A stretch of 64,000 nt of DNA from Marthasterias glacialis. Its lineage: Eukaryota; Echinodermata; Asteroidea; Forcipulatida; Asteriidae. The DNA is taken from assembly GCA_911728455.2 (NCBI GenBank), contig OU452229.1:4581574-4645573 (forward strand), given 5' to 3'. The notes under the pieces are model-generated. The model was not told the DNA's origin. It saw nothing but the letters and a program-made list of their open reading frames with translations, and ran no database searches. The stretch's first letter is position 1. Each line of letters starts with the position of its first letter. Positions 27,337-39,275 of this stretch are shown here, in pieces. Both the position numbers and the translations under genes were made by a program.

Positions 27337-30300
27337 ATGATGCCAAAGCGGACAAGAGATCCTGTGGATAGTAATTCAACAATACAGAAAGTGCAGAACA
27401 TTTTGAGGAGTAGGGTTTGCAGGAATGAAATCCCACCAACAGACGTCATTGAGGAAAGTCTCAAGGAACAAAGACAGTAAGTACGGTAACTAAAAATTTA
27501 AAGATGTTGAACATTACTGAGTATCTTTCTGTATCCAGACATTAGAGTACCGACTTATTGCAATTGACCCATGCTCCGTAAGCCTTTTTGCCTACATTGT
27601 ACATGTGACCTCAATCCTCCAATATCCTCCTCTCACATGTCACTCGTCACCAAATTGTTTGGACTTAAAGGGGCCGTGTTGTCATGATTAGAGCAGGCCT
27701 GTGGCTGTGCATGGAAAGATGAACTCTCACCCTGATACTGCACACGCGTGCGCTTGTGGTCAAATTACAAAGGGTGCCATCATTGTCAAACTGTGATGTG
27801 ACCGTCGGTACGCACATGTGCGTAGTAACTAGGTTATTCCATTTACTGCAATAATCCATGATGACACAGTCCTTTTAGGAGAAGATTGGAATGCCTGCTG
27901 ATACCTGACCCAGTGATAAGCAATTGTTATTTGGGCCTACAGCCCTCGGTCCTGAATCCTTCATTTTGGCGAAAAGGACATCGAATGATTTGGGAGAGGA
28001 AGGGTTAAGAAACTTTTTAAACAAATCAAAAGTTTATTTTTCTTGTAAGAAAAGTTGCTACATTCCTTTTCTTCATATTATGCTACAATTAAAATTTGGA
28101 AAACAGCATGCTTTCATTTCTCAGATAAAAAAAGAAACGATGGTATATTTTGTTTCAGGCATCTTGTGGACTTGATTTGCAGATGTGCCATCCAGGGTGA
28201 AAGCAACTCTGCACTTGTTACTGGGCCTCATGGAAGCGGCAAAACTATGGTAACCTGGCATTTCCTATGGGCTTCTTGTAATCTTTGTTAGTTATTGTGA
28301 AATGGGCATGGCTTACAGAAGAGCGTTTTCTCACATTGAGCCAAAGATCAGGGAAGGGGAGAGCCTACGCTCCAGGCAATATATTTCATTACGATTGTAT
28401 GGAAAGGTGTTATTATAAATAATATTATCTTCCAGTACATGCTAATCCTCCAATCAGATTGCTCAACGGGAGTGTGATAATAAACCATATCATACTCCCA
28501 GTAGTCTATATTGCACTCTGCATATTGTATCATGCGCCACGTTCCGTATACGGGCAGTGCAAAATATTGTTCTAAACTTTGCGCATTGAACGTGTTGCTT
28601 CTTATGAAATTAACACTCAAAGTTGTATTTTCTTCAGTTGGCTGAAAGATAAATTAGTTATCACAGGCGCGCTCATGGAATTAAGATATATATACAGTGC
28701 ATCTGCGTCCCATATCCCAATCAGCCTTCAGCCTCGTGGGATATGGGACGCAGAAGCGCTATGTTTTCCTGTATTCCACTCGTGTTTGTGTGGTAACTAA
28801 TAGTATCATTACATCATTTATTGGAGATTAAGACTAGTCAATATTTTTAGTATTATTGTTGTATTTACTATTAATATTTTTACCGATCCTGTACCTTGTG
28901 TTTAAATGACTGACTTCTGCGACATACAGCTAGTATCAAGTGTTCTTGAAGAGCTTGAATCGGACCGTAACATCAAAAATAATCTCCTCATTGTGCGTCT
29001 CAACGGCCTGCTTCAGACAGATGACAAGATTGCCATCCAAGAAATTACCAGACAGCTTCGACTTGACAATGTTGTCGGCGACAAAGTCTTTGTGAGTTGT
29101 TTTTTTTTTTTTTGGCTGAATTAATTTTCAAGTATGATTGTTTAATTGTTTCCTTTACATTGTGATGAATAAGCTGTGTTTGAAATGTTTCTTGAGAAAT
29201 TCAAAACTTATTTTATTTTATGCATATTTTTAAACTTTACAATCCTTAATATTCCCAGGGTCCACTTGCCTGTAGGTGACCTCACTCCTCTACTTTCCTC
29301 TCCTCTCCTCTCCTCTCACTTTACAGCCCTCAGTCCTTCTGAATCCTTCCTTTTAGCAAGGAGGATATGGAAGGATTTTGGAGGGTTGGGGTCAAGCATG
29401 TATTTCCTTGCCATTTTACCTTAAACAACAACCAACAATGTTTGCATTATATAAATCCAGTTGTAATTATTTTTACTGATATTATTATTATTATTGCATT
29501 TTGTACAATGTATCAATCCAGAATTTGTTTAATTCTTAATTCTTAAGAATCTTCTCTTCTGAATCCCCAATATTGCATCTTGTTATTTTGTGTGTGTTTT
29601 ATCTCTCTAATTTGCAAAATCTTTCACATTATTGTCATAGACTAATTGTATTTTTTCACATGTATTTTTATTTACTGTTGTCTTTTGTTTTGCTTTTTAA
29701 TATTGTAAATTTCATGTAATTCAGCCTTTGGCTTCAATATGTTTTAAGCAGTAAACCAATAATAATAATAGACAACGTCAACAAAATATTTAGTGGCTTT
29801 ATATTTAGAATCTTACAGATTTGTTACTCAAATGCGGAATTAGTGTCGATGGTATTTTAGCATTCCTAGTTTATAATGCAAGTTCAATTACTAACGATAC
29901 ACATGTATTGACTTTACAGTTCCTTCGGGCTGGTGAGCAGAAAGCAAAAGCTAGGCCTACTTCCCTACTTGTCTAAGAAAATCTTTTATAAGACATTCAA
30001 AGCTGTTAGATTATACATTGTATTATTATTCGTTTTTTATTTTATAATCAACTTTTCTTTCAGGGCTCATTTGCTGAAAATCTCGCATTCCTTTTGGAGG
30101 CATTAAAAACAGGTAAGCTAGAAATGCATTGTGAGGTGTTAAATAGAACTTGCACAGAACTGTTATAATGGGAGACTTTGGATCGATAGGTGGCATTGTT
30201 TACTTAGTTATGAGCGTGCGCACATTTCTGAGAATGGATTTACCTGGTAAGTCTGCTGCCATCTTGCATCCTCAAAAGTCTGCCATTGATTGCGGTCTCC

Positions 30301-33300
30301 ATGAAGAAGATTGTCTTCAACAGACCTTTCTACGTCTCTGTCCTCTGACGCCCTTGCACACTGTTACAGACCTTATGCATTGACGTCACAATGCCGCCAT
30401 CTCAGTGTTTTTATTAAACAAAGAAAACGCACAGCTATGTATGCGCGGTCCACTGGATGGGCCAATAGACCTTTATCATGCTGCCACCATCTTGGTCATG
30501 TTCCCTGTATCCAATAACAGTAATGGATGATAATATTCATTGCACAAAAAGAAACCAGACTATTTGCCCTTCCAGCCTCAGTTTGGTTACATTGGTTTGA
30601 ATGGGAGAAAATCAAGATAGCCGCACCATGATAAAGGTCTATTAGCAACCTTCTTTTGACCTCTAATGGAGGGCACCCTACTCAAATGACGTCATGTGCA
30701 TAAGTCTAGTATCTACGGCCTCTCTGTCATCATGAGGTGCCACCTAGCTGTTTTCCCCCTGAACACCTCAAGAACACCAGCCAGTCACTAAGGCCAATCG
30801 AGAATTGAAAGATGAGGCATCAGGCTGAGAAACATGGTCATTGGAGATTTATACACAAGCCAATATGCTCTCCGTGCGGCAAAGTTTGTGTAACTAATTG
30901 ATTGAGGTGAATGAGTTCAAATACCTATTTGGCTTTACCCTTACACTGATTTGTGATGAGCTCTGTATAGTTTACCCAATTCACCTGGTCCCAATTTCAT
31001 GGCTCTGCTTACCGTGGAGTTCTGCGCTTACGCCATGCCGAGGTCCATAGAAGTACATGCTTTACAGCGTAAGCGCAGAATTCTTTGGTAAGCAGCGCCA
31101 AGAAATCAGGCCCTGACGTTATCACCCAGGATAAATCTTATTTGTGCCATTTTTTGAGTCAGATTCCTTGCGTCTTACTTGCCAGTGCGCATTTTAGGTC
31201 ACGTGAGTGCTGTTGGACGTGCACCATATTTTTACCTGCAATTTGACTCCCAAAATGACAGACCATGGGCAGACAGTATCCCTGTGCAACATCAGTGCAA
31301 GGGTCTTTACTCGGTGCTTTACTCAAGTCCTGTAGACAAAATTCCTGAAGGGATTCAAATCCATGACCTGAATGAGTTATATCTATGTTCTTCCCATTCC
31401 ACTGAAAGACACTTCTCTATTTTTTATCCCACTCTCAGGTAATCGTGAAGCGGCACAATCTGTGCTCTTCGTCTTGGAAGAATTTGACCTGTTTGCACAC
31501 CATAAGAACCAAACGCTGCTGTATAATCTATTTGACATCTGCCAGTCTGCACAGACTCCCATAGCTGTCATTGGTATAACTCGCAGACTGGTAAGTCATA
31601 CTCATAACAAGTACAAGTCTGGAGTACCCAATACTTGACCACATCACGTCGGTATGAATACATAAATTGTGTCCCGCCCCTGTGGTATTATTTTCTCTGG
31701 ATGGCCGGAAACTTTTTGCTGTTGAGAATATCATTGCAAGAAAGAAACCCTGACAAAACAAAGTAATGATAACAAAGTTTTGTATTGAAAGCACAAGGAT
31801 TTGTTGCGTTCTTTCGAGAAAAGATGAGATATGTTCAGCGTGAGTCACAAACTTGGCCGTAAGCCATGGCCGATAATAAGCCCCATGGCCGGAAGCTATT
31901 CTGGACTCTCTGTTCACTCGGACTTACCTCCCATTGAGTCTAGTACAACGATTCACTACAGTTGCGGCCCCTTGATCTCTTGTAATCTTCTTCACATAAC
32001 GAAAGGACAAAGGTCGGGATTTGGCTAGTCGATGGACTAGACGCGTTCGAGTGAAAAGCAGACCACGCGTGCTTGATGTAAATCGCAAATTGGCTAAAGG
32101 TCAGCACCCGAACTTGCTCTTAAGTGATAAAATGGATTTTATAGAATAGGTGACTTTTGGACGCTAGGTGTCAGAAGAGGAAGGATTTCATTTTTCATGT
32201 TGAAGCAATTCTGAGCACATTTTCCAGAACAACGGATTTACATAATAAGTGGTGAGAGTAAAGTTTTCTCTTTTGGTCCATGCTTTCAGGATGTGGTTGA
32301 GCTCCTGGAGAAACGGGTAAAGTCCCGCTTTTCGCATCGTCGTATCCACGTCTTCAACACACTCACCTTCCCAGAGTACAAGGAAGCCTTTAAGAGAATT
32401 CTTACCCTCCCAAGTGACCTCGGAGGTGCCAAGTTTGTCAAACGTTGGAACAAGGATGTGGAGGTGAGACCCTGCGATGGTAGAACTTTAATTCTTGAAT
32501 ATTGAGGTGACATGGAGTTGGTTTTCTCACCTTGAAACCAAGTGGTCTTGGGTTTCAGAGGTTTCAAAAAAACCTGGAAAAATAATAGTAATGATATGCA
32601 GTTCTTACGTAGCACTTTATCACACCAGACGGGCGTCTCAAAGTGCTCCAGTTTTTTTTACAACAGGTATGAAGATGTTTGAACTTTGAGACCCATTTAT
32701 GTGCGTGCATGATAGGATGATTCTTCCTACTTTAATCTGATTTCCGATTCTTTTGCCCTCAAGAAATCTGGAAAATTGTTACTAAATAGTTACTGAAAAG
32801 CCTATAAAAGCCTGTACCAGGTGTACATGTCGGTCAGCCCTTGAACTCAACAACAATTTCCTACTTTTTTCCAAGGGACTAATATCATGCCTGTATATTG
32901 CACCTTCTAATGGTTTACAAGGGTATGTGGCGCAATCTGCAATCAAGCCCTTTCTCTTTAAGATAAGAGTACCGGTGCATTACATAAGACAAGGAACCGA
33001 GGGCTTAAGTCTCATCCGAAGGATGAAGCAATTAGGGTCAAGTGTCACGCTCAAGGACACAAGGTGCTATGACTGGGAAACGAACCCACCCTCTGACAAC
33101 ACTGAATTTTTGAGTCTGGTGGAATAGACTGCCTGGCCATGACACTTTGCATAACACTTTTCCTGTGCCTTATCCTTGGCCACAAAGCTTCACAGCCTCA
33201 CTGGCTTTCAGTCTGTCAAGGAATTCATTTCAAAATCACATTGCTTGCCTGGAAAGCTATAATAAAAATAATAATAATAATACCGGAGTCTTATTTAGTG

Positions 33301-34626
33301 CACATATCTACCAACATAGGTACTCAAGGCACTTACTATATTACTTTTAAGGCAGGTTTTTGAGGTTTTTTAAATTATGAGAGCCATTTATGTAGCACCT
33401 TTTAATGGTTTACAAGGTGCTGTGGCGCATTCAGCAGCCACTGCCAGAAACACCGCGGCAAACTCCTCTTAGCGATAAGTGTAACTGAGTTTTTTTACAT
33501 GCATTACACAACACACGGGACCAACGTCTTTACCTACCATCCGAAGGACGAAGCAATAATGGTTAAGTGTCTTGCTTAAGGACACAAGTGTCAAGACCGG
33601 GACACGAACCCACACTCTGCTGATCAGAAACACCAGAGCTTGAGTCCAGTGCGCTTGACCGCTCGGCCATGACACGCCATGTGAATGGCAAGGCACCACT
33701 ATATCCCAAGGAACTTTTCTCACCTTATACTCCAAGTCGCAATCTTCGATCTACAAGCAAACTCCTTCTAACTGTTCCTAAAACAACCACATCCTATGGT
33801 GATCATGCCTTTTCTGTATTTGCCCCCAAACTCTTCAACTCTTTACCATTAAATATCCGAACCACAGAATCTCTGGACATTTTCCAAAAGCATGCTCAAA
33901 ACACATTTGTTCAGCAATGCTTGTGAATGACTATATTTTGTGTTTATCCACTGGATGTTGTCAGTGCATACTGCATGTACGTCTCTCTTTTTATGCTCTT
34001 CTTTACATACCTTAATTTTATACTTTGTTTTTGTAGTTCTAAGTTTGTTTGTTTTTTCTTTTATTTTTGATTTTTCCAGCGCCTCGGAATAGGTTTGGTC
34101 ATAGATAAATGGCGCTTTACAAATTTGTGTTATTATTATTATTATTATTATTATTAAGCCGCGTTTGAATCTTGTAGTTCCACGTCGCAACTTCAGTTGA
34201 AATTACATTATTGTTCATGTTTAATACATCAACTTGCACATTTTCCAAGTTATGATTTTTAAACATTGCACACATGATGTGGGGTGTTGTGGCAGAGTGG
34301 ATAAGAGCACTGGACTCGAGCTCTGCTATTCTGATCAGCAGAGTGTGGGTTCGAATCCAGGTTGTGACACTTGTGTCCTTAAGCAAGACACTTTACTATA
34401 ATTGCTTTTCTCCACCCAGGAGTAAATGGGTGCCTGTGAGGGCAGAGATGGTTCATGTGAATGATTAGCTTGGAGCGCGGTTACTCGCAGCACCGGCTGT
34501 ATACTCCCAAGGGAGCTGAGATGGTTCAAGGACGGAATGAAATAAATGGCCCAGTGACCAGGGGTAGTAATGTCAGAAGCGCTTTGAGACACCTTAGGGC
34601 TGTGATAAAGGGCTATATAAAAACTG

Positions 34627-34719
<93 letters not shown>

Positions 34720-37472
34720 GCCATGAATCTTATTTGTTTTATGTTGGCACCAGGTACTATGCAACAACGCCACAGTCCATGATGTACTTAAGAAAACGTA
34801 CCAACTGGACAAGAGCATCTGCGGCCTGCAGTCGCTATTGGTGAGTAAACGGAGGACTTCCTGCCACCAGATGAAATGTAACATTAAACAACCCTCCTGT
34901 GCCACTGGTCCCACAGACTGCCACAAAGTACCATACCTCCCAGGCTAGCATTGGGTGCCTGGGTTTCTGCTGTTAGTACAGCTGGTACTATGTGGAAAGC
35001 CCATGGCTTGTACTGTGGACGTTTGTGGCAATAGCCAGTTGGGCAGAAAAGTATACCGATAGTAAAAGGGTTTGAATAAATGTAACAATTTCTAGCCTGA
35101 GACGGGTGTTTTGTGGTCAATTTCCATTCCGAGGGTCATTATATTTCTAAGAGTGGATAGTTTCATGAGCACATGGTAGTAAAATTTACTCGACCCTTAG
35201 ATAGATGATGAAGTCATATTGACAGTTAGTATGGTTTGGCTAGTGAACCCTTATAATGCACAATATAGACGAATTTCATTCACCAAATCATTCATTACCG
35301 TTTAAGAATAATTTGTGCGAAGATAGCACTGTACAAATTTTACGTAATAGTTTTTTTTTTTTTTTTAAATATGTGTAGCCCCCTGACATTCAAATGGTTG
35401 TTTGGATGTTTAGGAGTATGTTCAATGGAAGATGGATTATAGATTATTCCCACTTGACGTGTAAAGTTGGCCATCTTCATGGGCAAATAAGTCATTTTTT
35501 TTCAACCTACAACTATGTATTTTGCGCAAATACTACTTGCGGTGAGCGGCAGTTTGAACAAATTCCTTGCTTTTGTTGTTGCTGTTGTTGTTCGTGTAAA
35601 TAAGTATCATCTCGATGTAAATTAAGAAGCAATTCAATCTTGCGATTGTGGTGTCTTTTTAAGCATAATAAACCACTTATCTATCTACCTATTTGAGACA
35701 TGTTCCTCTGCCATACTTATCCAAGTTTTTAAAAAAATGTTTACTTGAAATGGTTTGTATCACAGCTCCTTCCTGTTTGCAAGGTGACTGAGGATCACCC
35801 TGAGATTGAAGCCGTTGACTTTGTGGAATCCAGTAAACACATTGCCACTGACTCCAAAGCAGCAATGTTACACGGTAAGACTGCCCTTGGGGTGTGTATC
35901 CCATGACCTTCTCCTTCCCGACCCCTCCTCCTTCCCGACCCCTCCCTCCTCTCTCCTTGATCTTAACCGAGGCCACCGAGGCCATTGGCCTCATGCCCTG
36001 TCGAGCTGGCCAGCATACCCTTCAGAAAAATTGCACTGTTACCAACTTGGCCAGTATACCCTTGTACAATTTCTCTGCTTTGGCCAGCAAAGGCCTGCCC
36101 CCGTTTTTATTTTTAAGATCGAGGCCTGCTCCCTATGTTGTTCTCTTTCCCATCCCCTCCCCCTTTCCCCTAAAGGAATGGTACACAATGGGAGACTTTT
36201 GGGGACACTAGTTGGCAGCAGACTTAACCAGGTACATTGTATGTACATTGCTCTAGGAAATGTGCTGCATTCTCCAAACTACATTTACAACAGAAAGTGA
36301 CCTGGGGTCAATTTCACAAGGAGCTAAGATTGATCTTGACTGTGTATCAATCGTAACTGCTAAGCAAAGTGTGATGTCACAATACAAATCACTATGGCAA
36401 TATTGACAGCTCATCTTATGATGAATCTTAGTGCTTTGTGAAATGGAGACCAGGGGTGGATTTCACAAAACTAGTCCTAAGTTAGGACTAGTCCTAGCTT
36501 ATGACTAGTCCTATAAGTTAGGACTAGTTACTCATCTGAACTCGAGATAAGACTAGTCCTAGTGCTTTGTGGAATCCATGACAGGACACTGTAGTCTGCG
36601 GGACTCTGGAACTATCAGAAATCACTCAGTATACATAGCTTTTTATATAATAAACATCGGTGAGAGGCTGAACAAATTTAATCATTCCAATTCTTGGCGC
36701 AAGAATACTATCCATACAAGAAGTTAATGCTGTGAATGGAATTTGTTTCAGGTATCTCTGTGTTGCAGCTGTGTTTGGTGATTGCAATGAAGCATCTCAC
36801 AGACCTTTACGATGGAGATGCGTTCAACTTCGAAATGCTGTACAATGGTGAGCACAAGAGATTGCCCAAGTCCATCACCCACCAATTTTTTTCTGGCTCG
36901 TTTCTCTAGCACTAAATGATGCACTATATGGTGCACTAACAGTAAAGAGATAGTACATAGTAGACAATGTTTATAAGTCAGTGTACAAATAAGTGAAGCA
37001 TTTTTGTTTCTCACACAGAATACCTCAAGTTTATGCAGCGGAAAGCTCATGTTGTACAGAACTTTGAAAAACCAGTTGTTTTAAAGGTAAGTTACAGTTT
37101 ACACAAATTGGTAGTTTTTAATTTAAAAAGTTTTTAATTTAAAAAGTGGTCTTTGCATGTTAACAGTTAAACAGCTAAACAGCTTTATTTTCGTACAGGA
37201 CTTTTGATGTGTATGTTTTTTTTCTGAAAACATTGCAGAGATTGTTATAACCCTCCAAAGATCACCTTTACTCTTTGATTTTGCAGGCATTTGAGCAGCT
37301 GGTAGCCTTGGAGATCGTAAAGCCAGTGGATGGTCATGGATCTCGCACACAAAAGGAATACAGAGCTATGTCGTTGCTGGTGACATCGGCACAGTTGACA
37401 GAAGTACTGAATACTTACCCGGGATGCCCAAGCGAGCTGAAACATTGGGCGTCCAATCCACTACCTTCGTGA
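27337..37472 (+). CDS. ORC4: Origin recognition complex subunit 4
   Basis: Eleven coding exons: 27337-27476, 28159-28249, 28930-29091, 30064-30112, 31439-31590, 32290-32463, 34754-34840, 35766-35874, 36752-36847, 37019-37086, 37287-37472 (TGA 37470-37472). The product is 437 aa against 436 in human ORC4. I chose the ATG at 27337 ([10 protein letters not shown]); an ATG at 27333 is in a closed frame. [10 protein letters not shown] near residue 20 matches human VQRILRERFC. Walker A is GPHGSGKT at residues 69-76 and Walker B VLEEFD at 159-164. [50 protein letters not shown] and [13 protein letters not shown] are nearly identical to vertebrate ORC4. The C-terminal winged-helix region covers residues about 320-437. 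ORC4 is an AAA+ subunit of the complex that marks replication origins and loads MCM2-7. Candidate 5' UTR exon sequence starts at 27284 after TTTTGTCAG. Confidence 0.96.
28428..28800 (-). repeat. Dispersed repeat D copy 1 (ORC4 intron 2)
   Basis: Reverse complement of 38955-39275, sharing GGAAGATAAT, GAGTATGATATGGTTTATTA, CCGTATACGG and GTGGGATATGGGAC. Near 28705-28760 the GGGATATGGGACGC end appears in both orientations, so this copy has a small palindromic end. Confidence 0.6.
29470..29775 (+). mobile_element. Probable non-LTR retrotransposon 3' tail
   Basis: AT-rich 3' UTR-like sequence ends TTCAGCCTTTGGCTTCAATA, then AAACCAATAATAATAATAG. That ending style is common for CR1/L2-like LINE 3' ends. 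No coding part remains. It lies in ORC4 intron 3. Confidence 0.4.
31800..32045 (+). repeat. Dispersed repeat R500, partial copy (ORC4 intron 5)
   Basis: Shares TTCTTTCGAGAAAAGATGAG, TGTTCACTCGGACTTACCTC, TAATCTTCTTCACATAACGAA and AGGTCGGGATTTGG with the corresponding parts of the copies at 20140 and 44400, in the same orientation. Confidence 0.55.
32595..33143 (-). repeat. tRNA-derived SINE, diverged copy (ORC4 intron 6)
   Basis: On the - strand the tRNA-like head begins near GTGTCATGGCCAGGCAGTC and is followed by AGCGTGACACTTGACCC and CTTCATCCTTCGGATGAG, as in the copies at 33264 and 38423. The tail end lies near 32595 (CACTTTATCACACCAGACGG on +). Confidence 0.65.
33150..34158 (+). mobile_element. 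CR1/L2-like LINE fragment, split by a SINE
   Basis: Two pieces of the 3' end of a LINE reverse-transcriptase ORF. 33150-33263 encodes [20 protein letters not shown], recalling the LHWLPVRQRIEFK motif of CR1/L2/RTE-type LINEs. 33678-34158 encodes [19 protein letters not shown] and [19 protein letters not shown] and stops at 33924-33926, followed by a 3' UTR ending GGCGCTTTACAAATTTGTG and (TTA)n. The SINE at 33264-33677 interrupts it. The LINE is heavily 5'-truncated, and it lies within ORC4 intron 6 on the same strand as the gene. Confidence 0.8.
33264..33677 (-). repeat. tRNA-Leu-like SINE inserted in the LINE
   Basis: On the - strand the head (GTGTCATGGCCGAGCGGTC, loop CTCAAGC, GTGTGGGTTCGTGTCCCGG) resembles a type II tRNA with a long variable arm. 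The body is shared with 38423-38840 up to about 260 bp, then differs. The tail ends in (AAT)n on +. Confidence 0.85.
34283..34718 (+). repeat. tRNA-derived SINE with long (TTA)n tail
   Basis: The head GTGTTGTGGCAGAGTGGAT, with GTGTGGGTTCGAATCCAGG, resembles a type II tRNA (Ser/Leu-like, loop CTCGAGC). The body (CTCCACCCAGGAGTAAATGG, GCGCGGTTACTCGCAGC) differs from the other SINEs. The 3' end GGGCTATATAAAAACTGG leads into about 90 bases of TTA repeats (34628-34718). Confidence 0.85.
35955..36128 (+). mobile_element. MITE family A, copy 3 (ORC4 intron 8)
   Basis: CCTTGATCTTAACCGAGGCC at the left and TTAAGATCGAGGCCTG at the right match the family ends; the body is complete as in 26479-26664 but in the opposite orientation. 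The outermost left bases are altered by a C/T-rich run. Confidence 0.8.
36302..36456. mobile_element. Fold-back MITE family C, copy 2
   Basis: Arms CTGGGGTCAATTTCACAAGG and CTTTGTGAAATGGAGACCAG are inverted. The interior matches 22121-22280. It abuts a second, different fold-back element starting at about 36452. Confidence 0.75.
36452..36583. mobile_element. Fold-back MITE with GACTAGTCCTA repeats
   Basis: CAGGGGTGGATTTCACAAAA and TTTGTGGAATCCATGACAG form the outer arms. The interior is a nest of GGACTAGTCC palindromes (ACTAGTCCTAAGTTAGGAC and similar). Its outer ends resemble those of family C although the core is unrelated. Confidence 0.7.
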
Positions 37473-38340
37473 TAAGGCAAAGTGCTCTAAAGGAATGCAT
37501 TGTTAGCAATATATCATGGCCAATGAGTTGGACAAGATTTTGTCCAACATCCGTTTGCTGCCCTGTCTGAAGGTTACAAAGTAGGCATGACTATGATGCG
37601 ATGTCCAAGCTGTGGTAATCTCGCAGTAGCACCGGGGAAATAGTACGGAAGACTTGGGTCTTAGAATATTCTGTGTATCTCAATGGTAGATGCCCGTTAA
37701 TGCTCGCCTTGTTTAGTTATTGGCGGTCTGGTCAGGAAGTGTGCCAAGACTACAACAGTCATTCATTTTAACGATACTAATCAAGCCTTGTATCTACGAG
37801 GCAAGTAAGTGACATGTCATGAAGGTGAATGCATGTTCAAAGTATATTCCTTACATAACATAATTAACAATGTGGGAAAAGAGGACAGTACATGTACAAT
37901 ACATGTAATTAATAACGAGAAATTTACCCAGTCAGTTCCTTGTGGTTTATTGCTTGATATTAAAAAAAAGTTGCATCAGCCTTAAGGTAGATCCTCGTGC
38001 TGCCAGGTTATATCCATAGAGCGAGTAGTAACCCGTTGAATGGCTTCCGACTTCCCCTCCCTCCACCACCCCCACCCCCTCCCTCCACCACCCCCCACCC
38101 CCTGAACAAAGATATTGACAAAATAAGGAGACCACCAACATTAGGGCTGGATAGCTCAATTGGTAACCTAAAAGCGCCCAATTCGAAGGCAACGTGTCTC
38201 TTTTAAGATTGAAAAATACTAAATGCAAGACTTGTTCAGTTGTGGGGTTATTGGCCAAGTGCTAAATTACTATACAAGAGTTATTGCTCCAGTGGCTATT
38301 TCAAGCCTTGTGTATGTATATATGTATAACACAATTTTGA

Positions 38341-38346
38341 AATAAA
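38341..38346 (+). other. Poly(A) signal, probable ORC4 3' end
   Basis: AATAAA about 870 bp after the ORC4 stop, followed by an AT-rich stretch. The 3' UTR would include a run of CCACCACCCCC repeats near 38055-38102. Confidence 0.45.
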
Positions 38347-38422
38347 AATCACAAGTGAATTTATAAATTTTTAAAAATTTTTTGTTGTAGTTCTTATTCA
38401 TGAGTTGATATAAATTTGTGGC

Positions 38423-38840
38423 GTGTCGTGGCCGAGCGGATAAGAACACCGGACTCAAGCTCTGGTATCTCTGATCAGCAGAGTGTGGGTTCGAGTCCCG
38501 GTCGTGACACTTGTGTCCTTAAGCAAGACACTTAACCATTATTGCTTCGTCCTTCGGATGGGACGTAAAGCCGTTGGTCCCGTGTGTTGTGTAATGCACG
38601 TAAAAGAACCCAGTGACACTTATCCCAAAGAGAAGGGGTTCGCCCCTGTGTTCCTGGTTTGATCGGCTGCAGATTGCGCCACAGCACCTTGTGAACCATT
38701 ACATGGTGCTATGTAAAGGAACAGGCCTCATACTTCAAAAACGTAACTCATCACACCTCACAGGAAAAAAAATACTGAGCGCTCTGAGACGCCCATAGGG
38801 TGTGATAAAGCGCTATATAAAACTGTGTATTATTATTATA
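38423..38840 (+). repeat. Full-length tRNA-Leu-like SINE
   Basis: The head GTGTCGTGGCCGAGCGGAT has the tRNA A box, a CTCAAGC anticodon-like loop, a variable arm (TCTCTGATCAGCAGAG) and B box GTGGGTTCGAGTCCCGG. The tRNA-related part is followed by CTTAAGCAAGACACTTAACC and CCTTCGGATGGGACGTAAAG. The 3' end AAGCGCTATATAAAACTG leads to a (TAT)n tail. It is a SINE and not a tRNA gene, because the conserved sequence runs far past the tRNA part and recurs elsewhere in the window. Confidence 0.9.
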
Positions 38841-38954
38841 AAGCATCTTGTACACATTATTGTTTTAAACAGCCCCCCCCCCCATCCCCCACCAACCCCG
38901 GACTCCTTTAACATACATGTAGCCTTGGATCTTCAGTGGTTGGGGTAAAATATA

Positions 38955-39275
38955 GGCCGAGTGGGATATGGGACACAAACGCGCTTTATTTTCCTGTATT
39001 TCATGAGCACGAGTGCTATAACGAATGTATCTTCCAGCCAACTGGAAGATAATATAAGTTTGAACGTTATTTGATGAAGAGTAAATTGTGCAACGCGTAC
39101 AATTTTAGAACGTCATTTTGCATTGTCCGTATACGGAGCGTGACGCATGACACTCAAAATACGCAGAGTGTGCAACATAGACTACGGTACTGGGAGTATG
39201 ATATGGTTTATTACCACACTCTGTTGAGCAGACGACTGGAGGACTAGCACGTACTGGAAGATTAAAGACTCGTGT
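38955..39275 (+). repeat. Dispersed repeat D copy 2
   Basis: Opposite orientation to 28428-28800. It contains GGGATATGGGACACAAACGC, CCAACTGGAAGATAATATAA, GTCCGTATACGGAGCGTGAC and GGGAGTATGATATGGTTTAT. Confidence 0.65.

Noticed and set aside
34335-34926. Frames with runs of Ile, Tyr or Asn near 34.6-34.7 kb
   Set aside because: They translate the (TTA)n tail of a SINE.
38423-38510. Functional tRNA-Leu gene
   Set aside because: The tRNA-like part is the head of a SINE that continues 330 bp and recurs at 33264 and elsewhere; stem pairing is imperfect.
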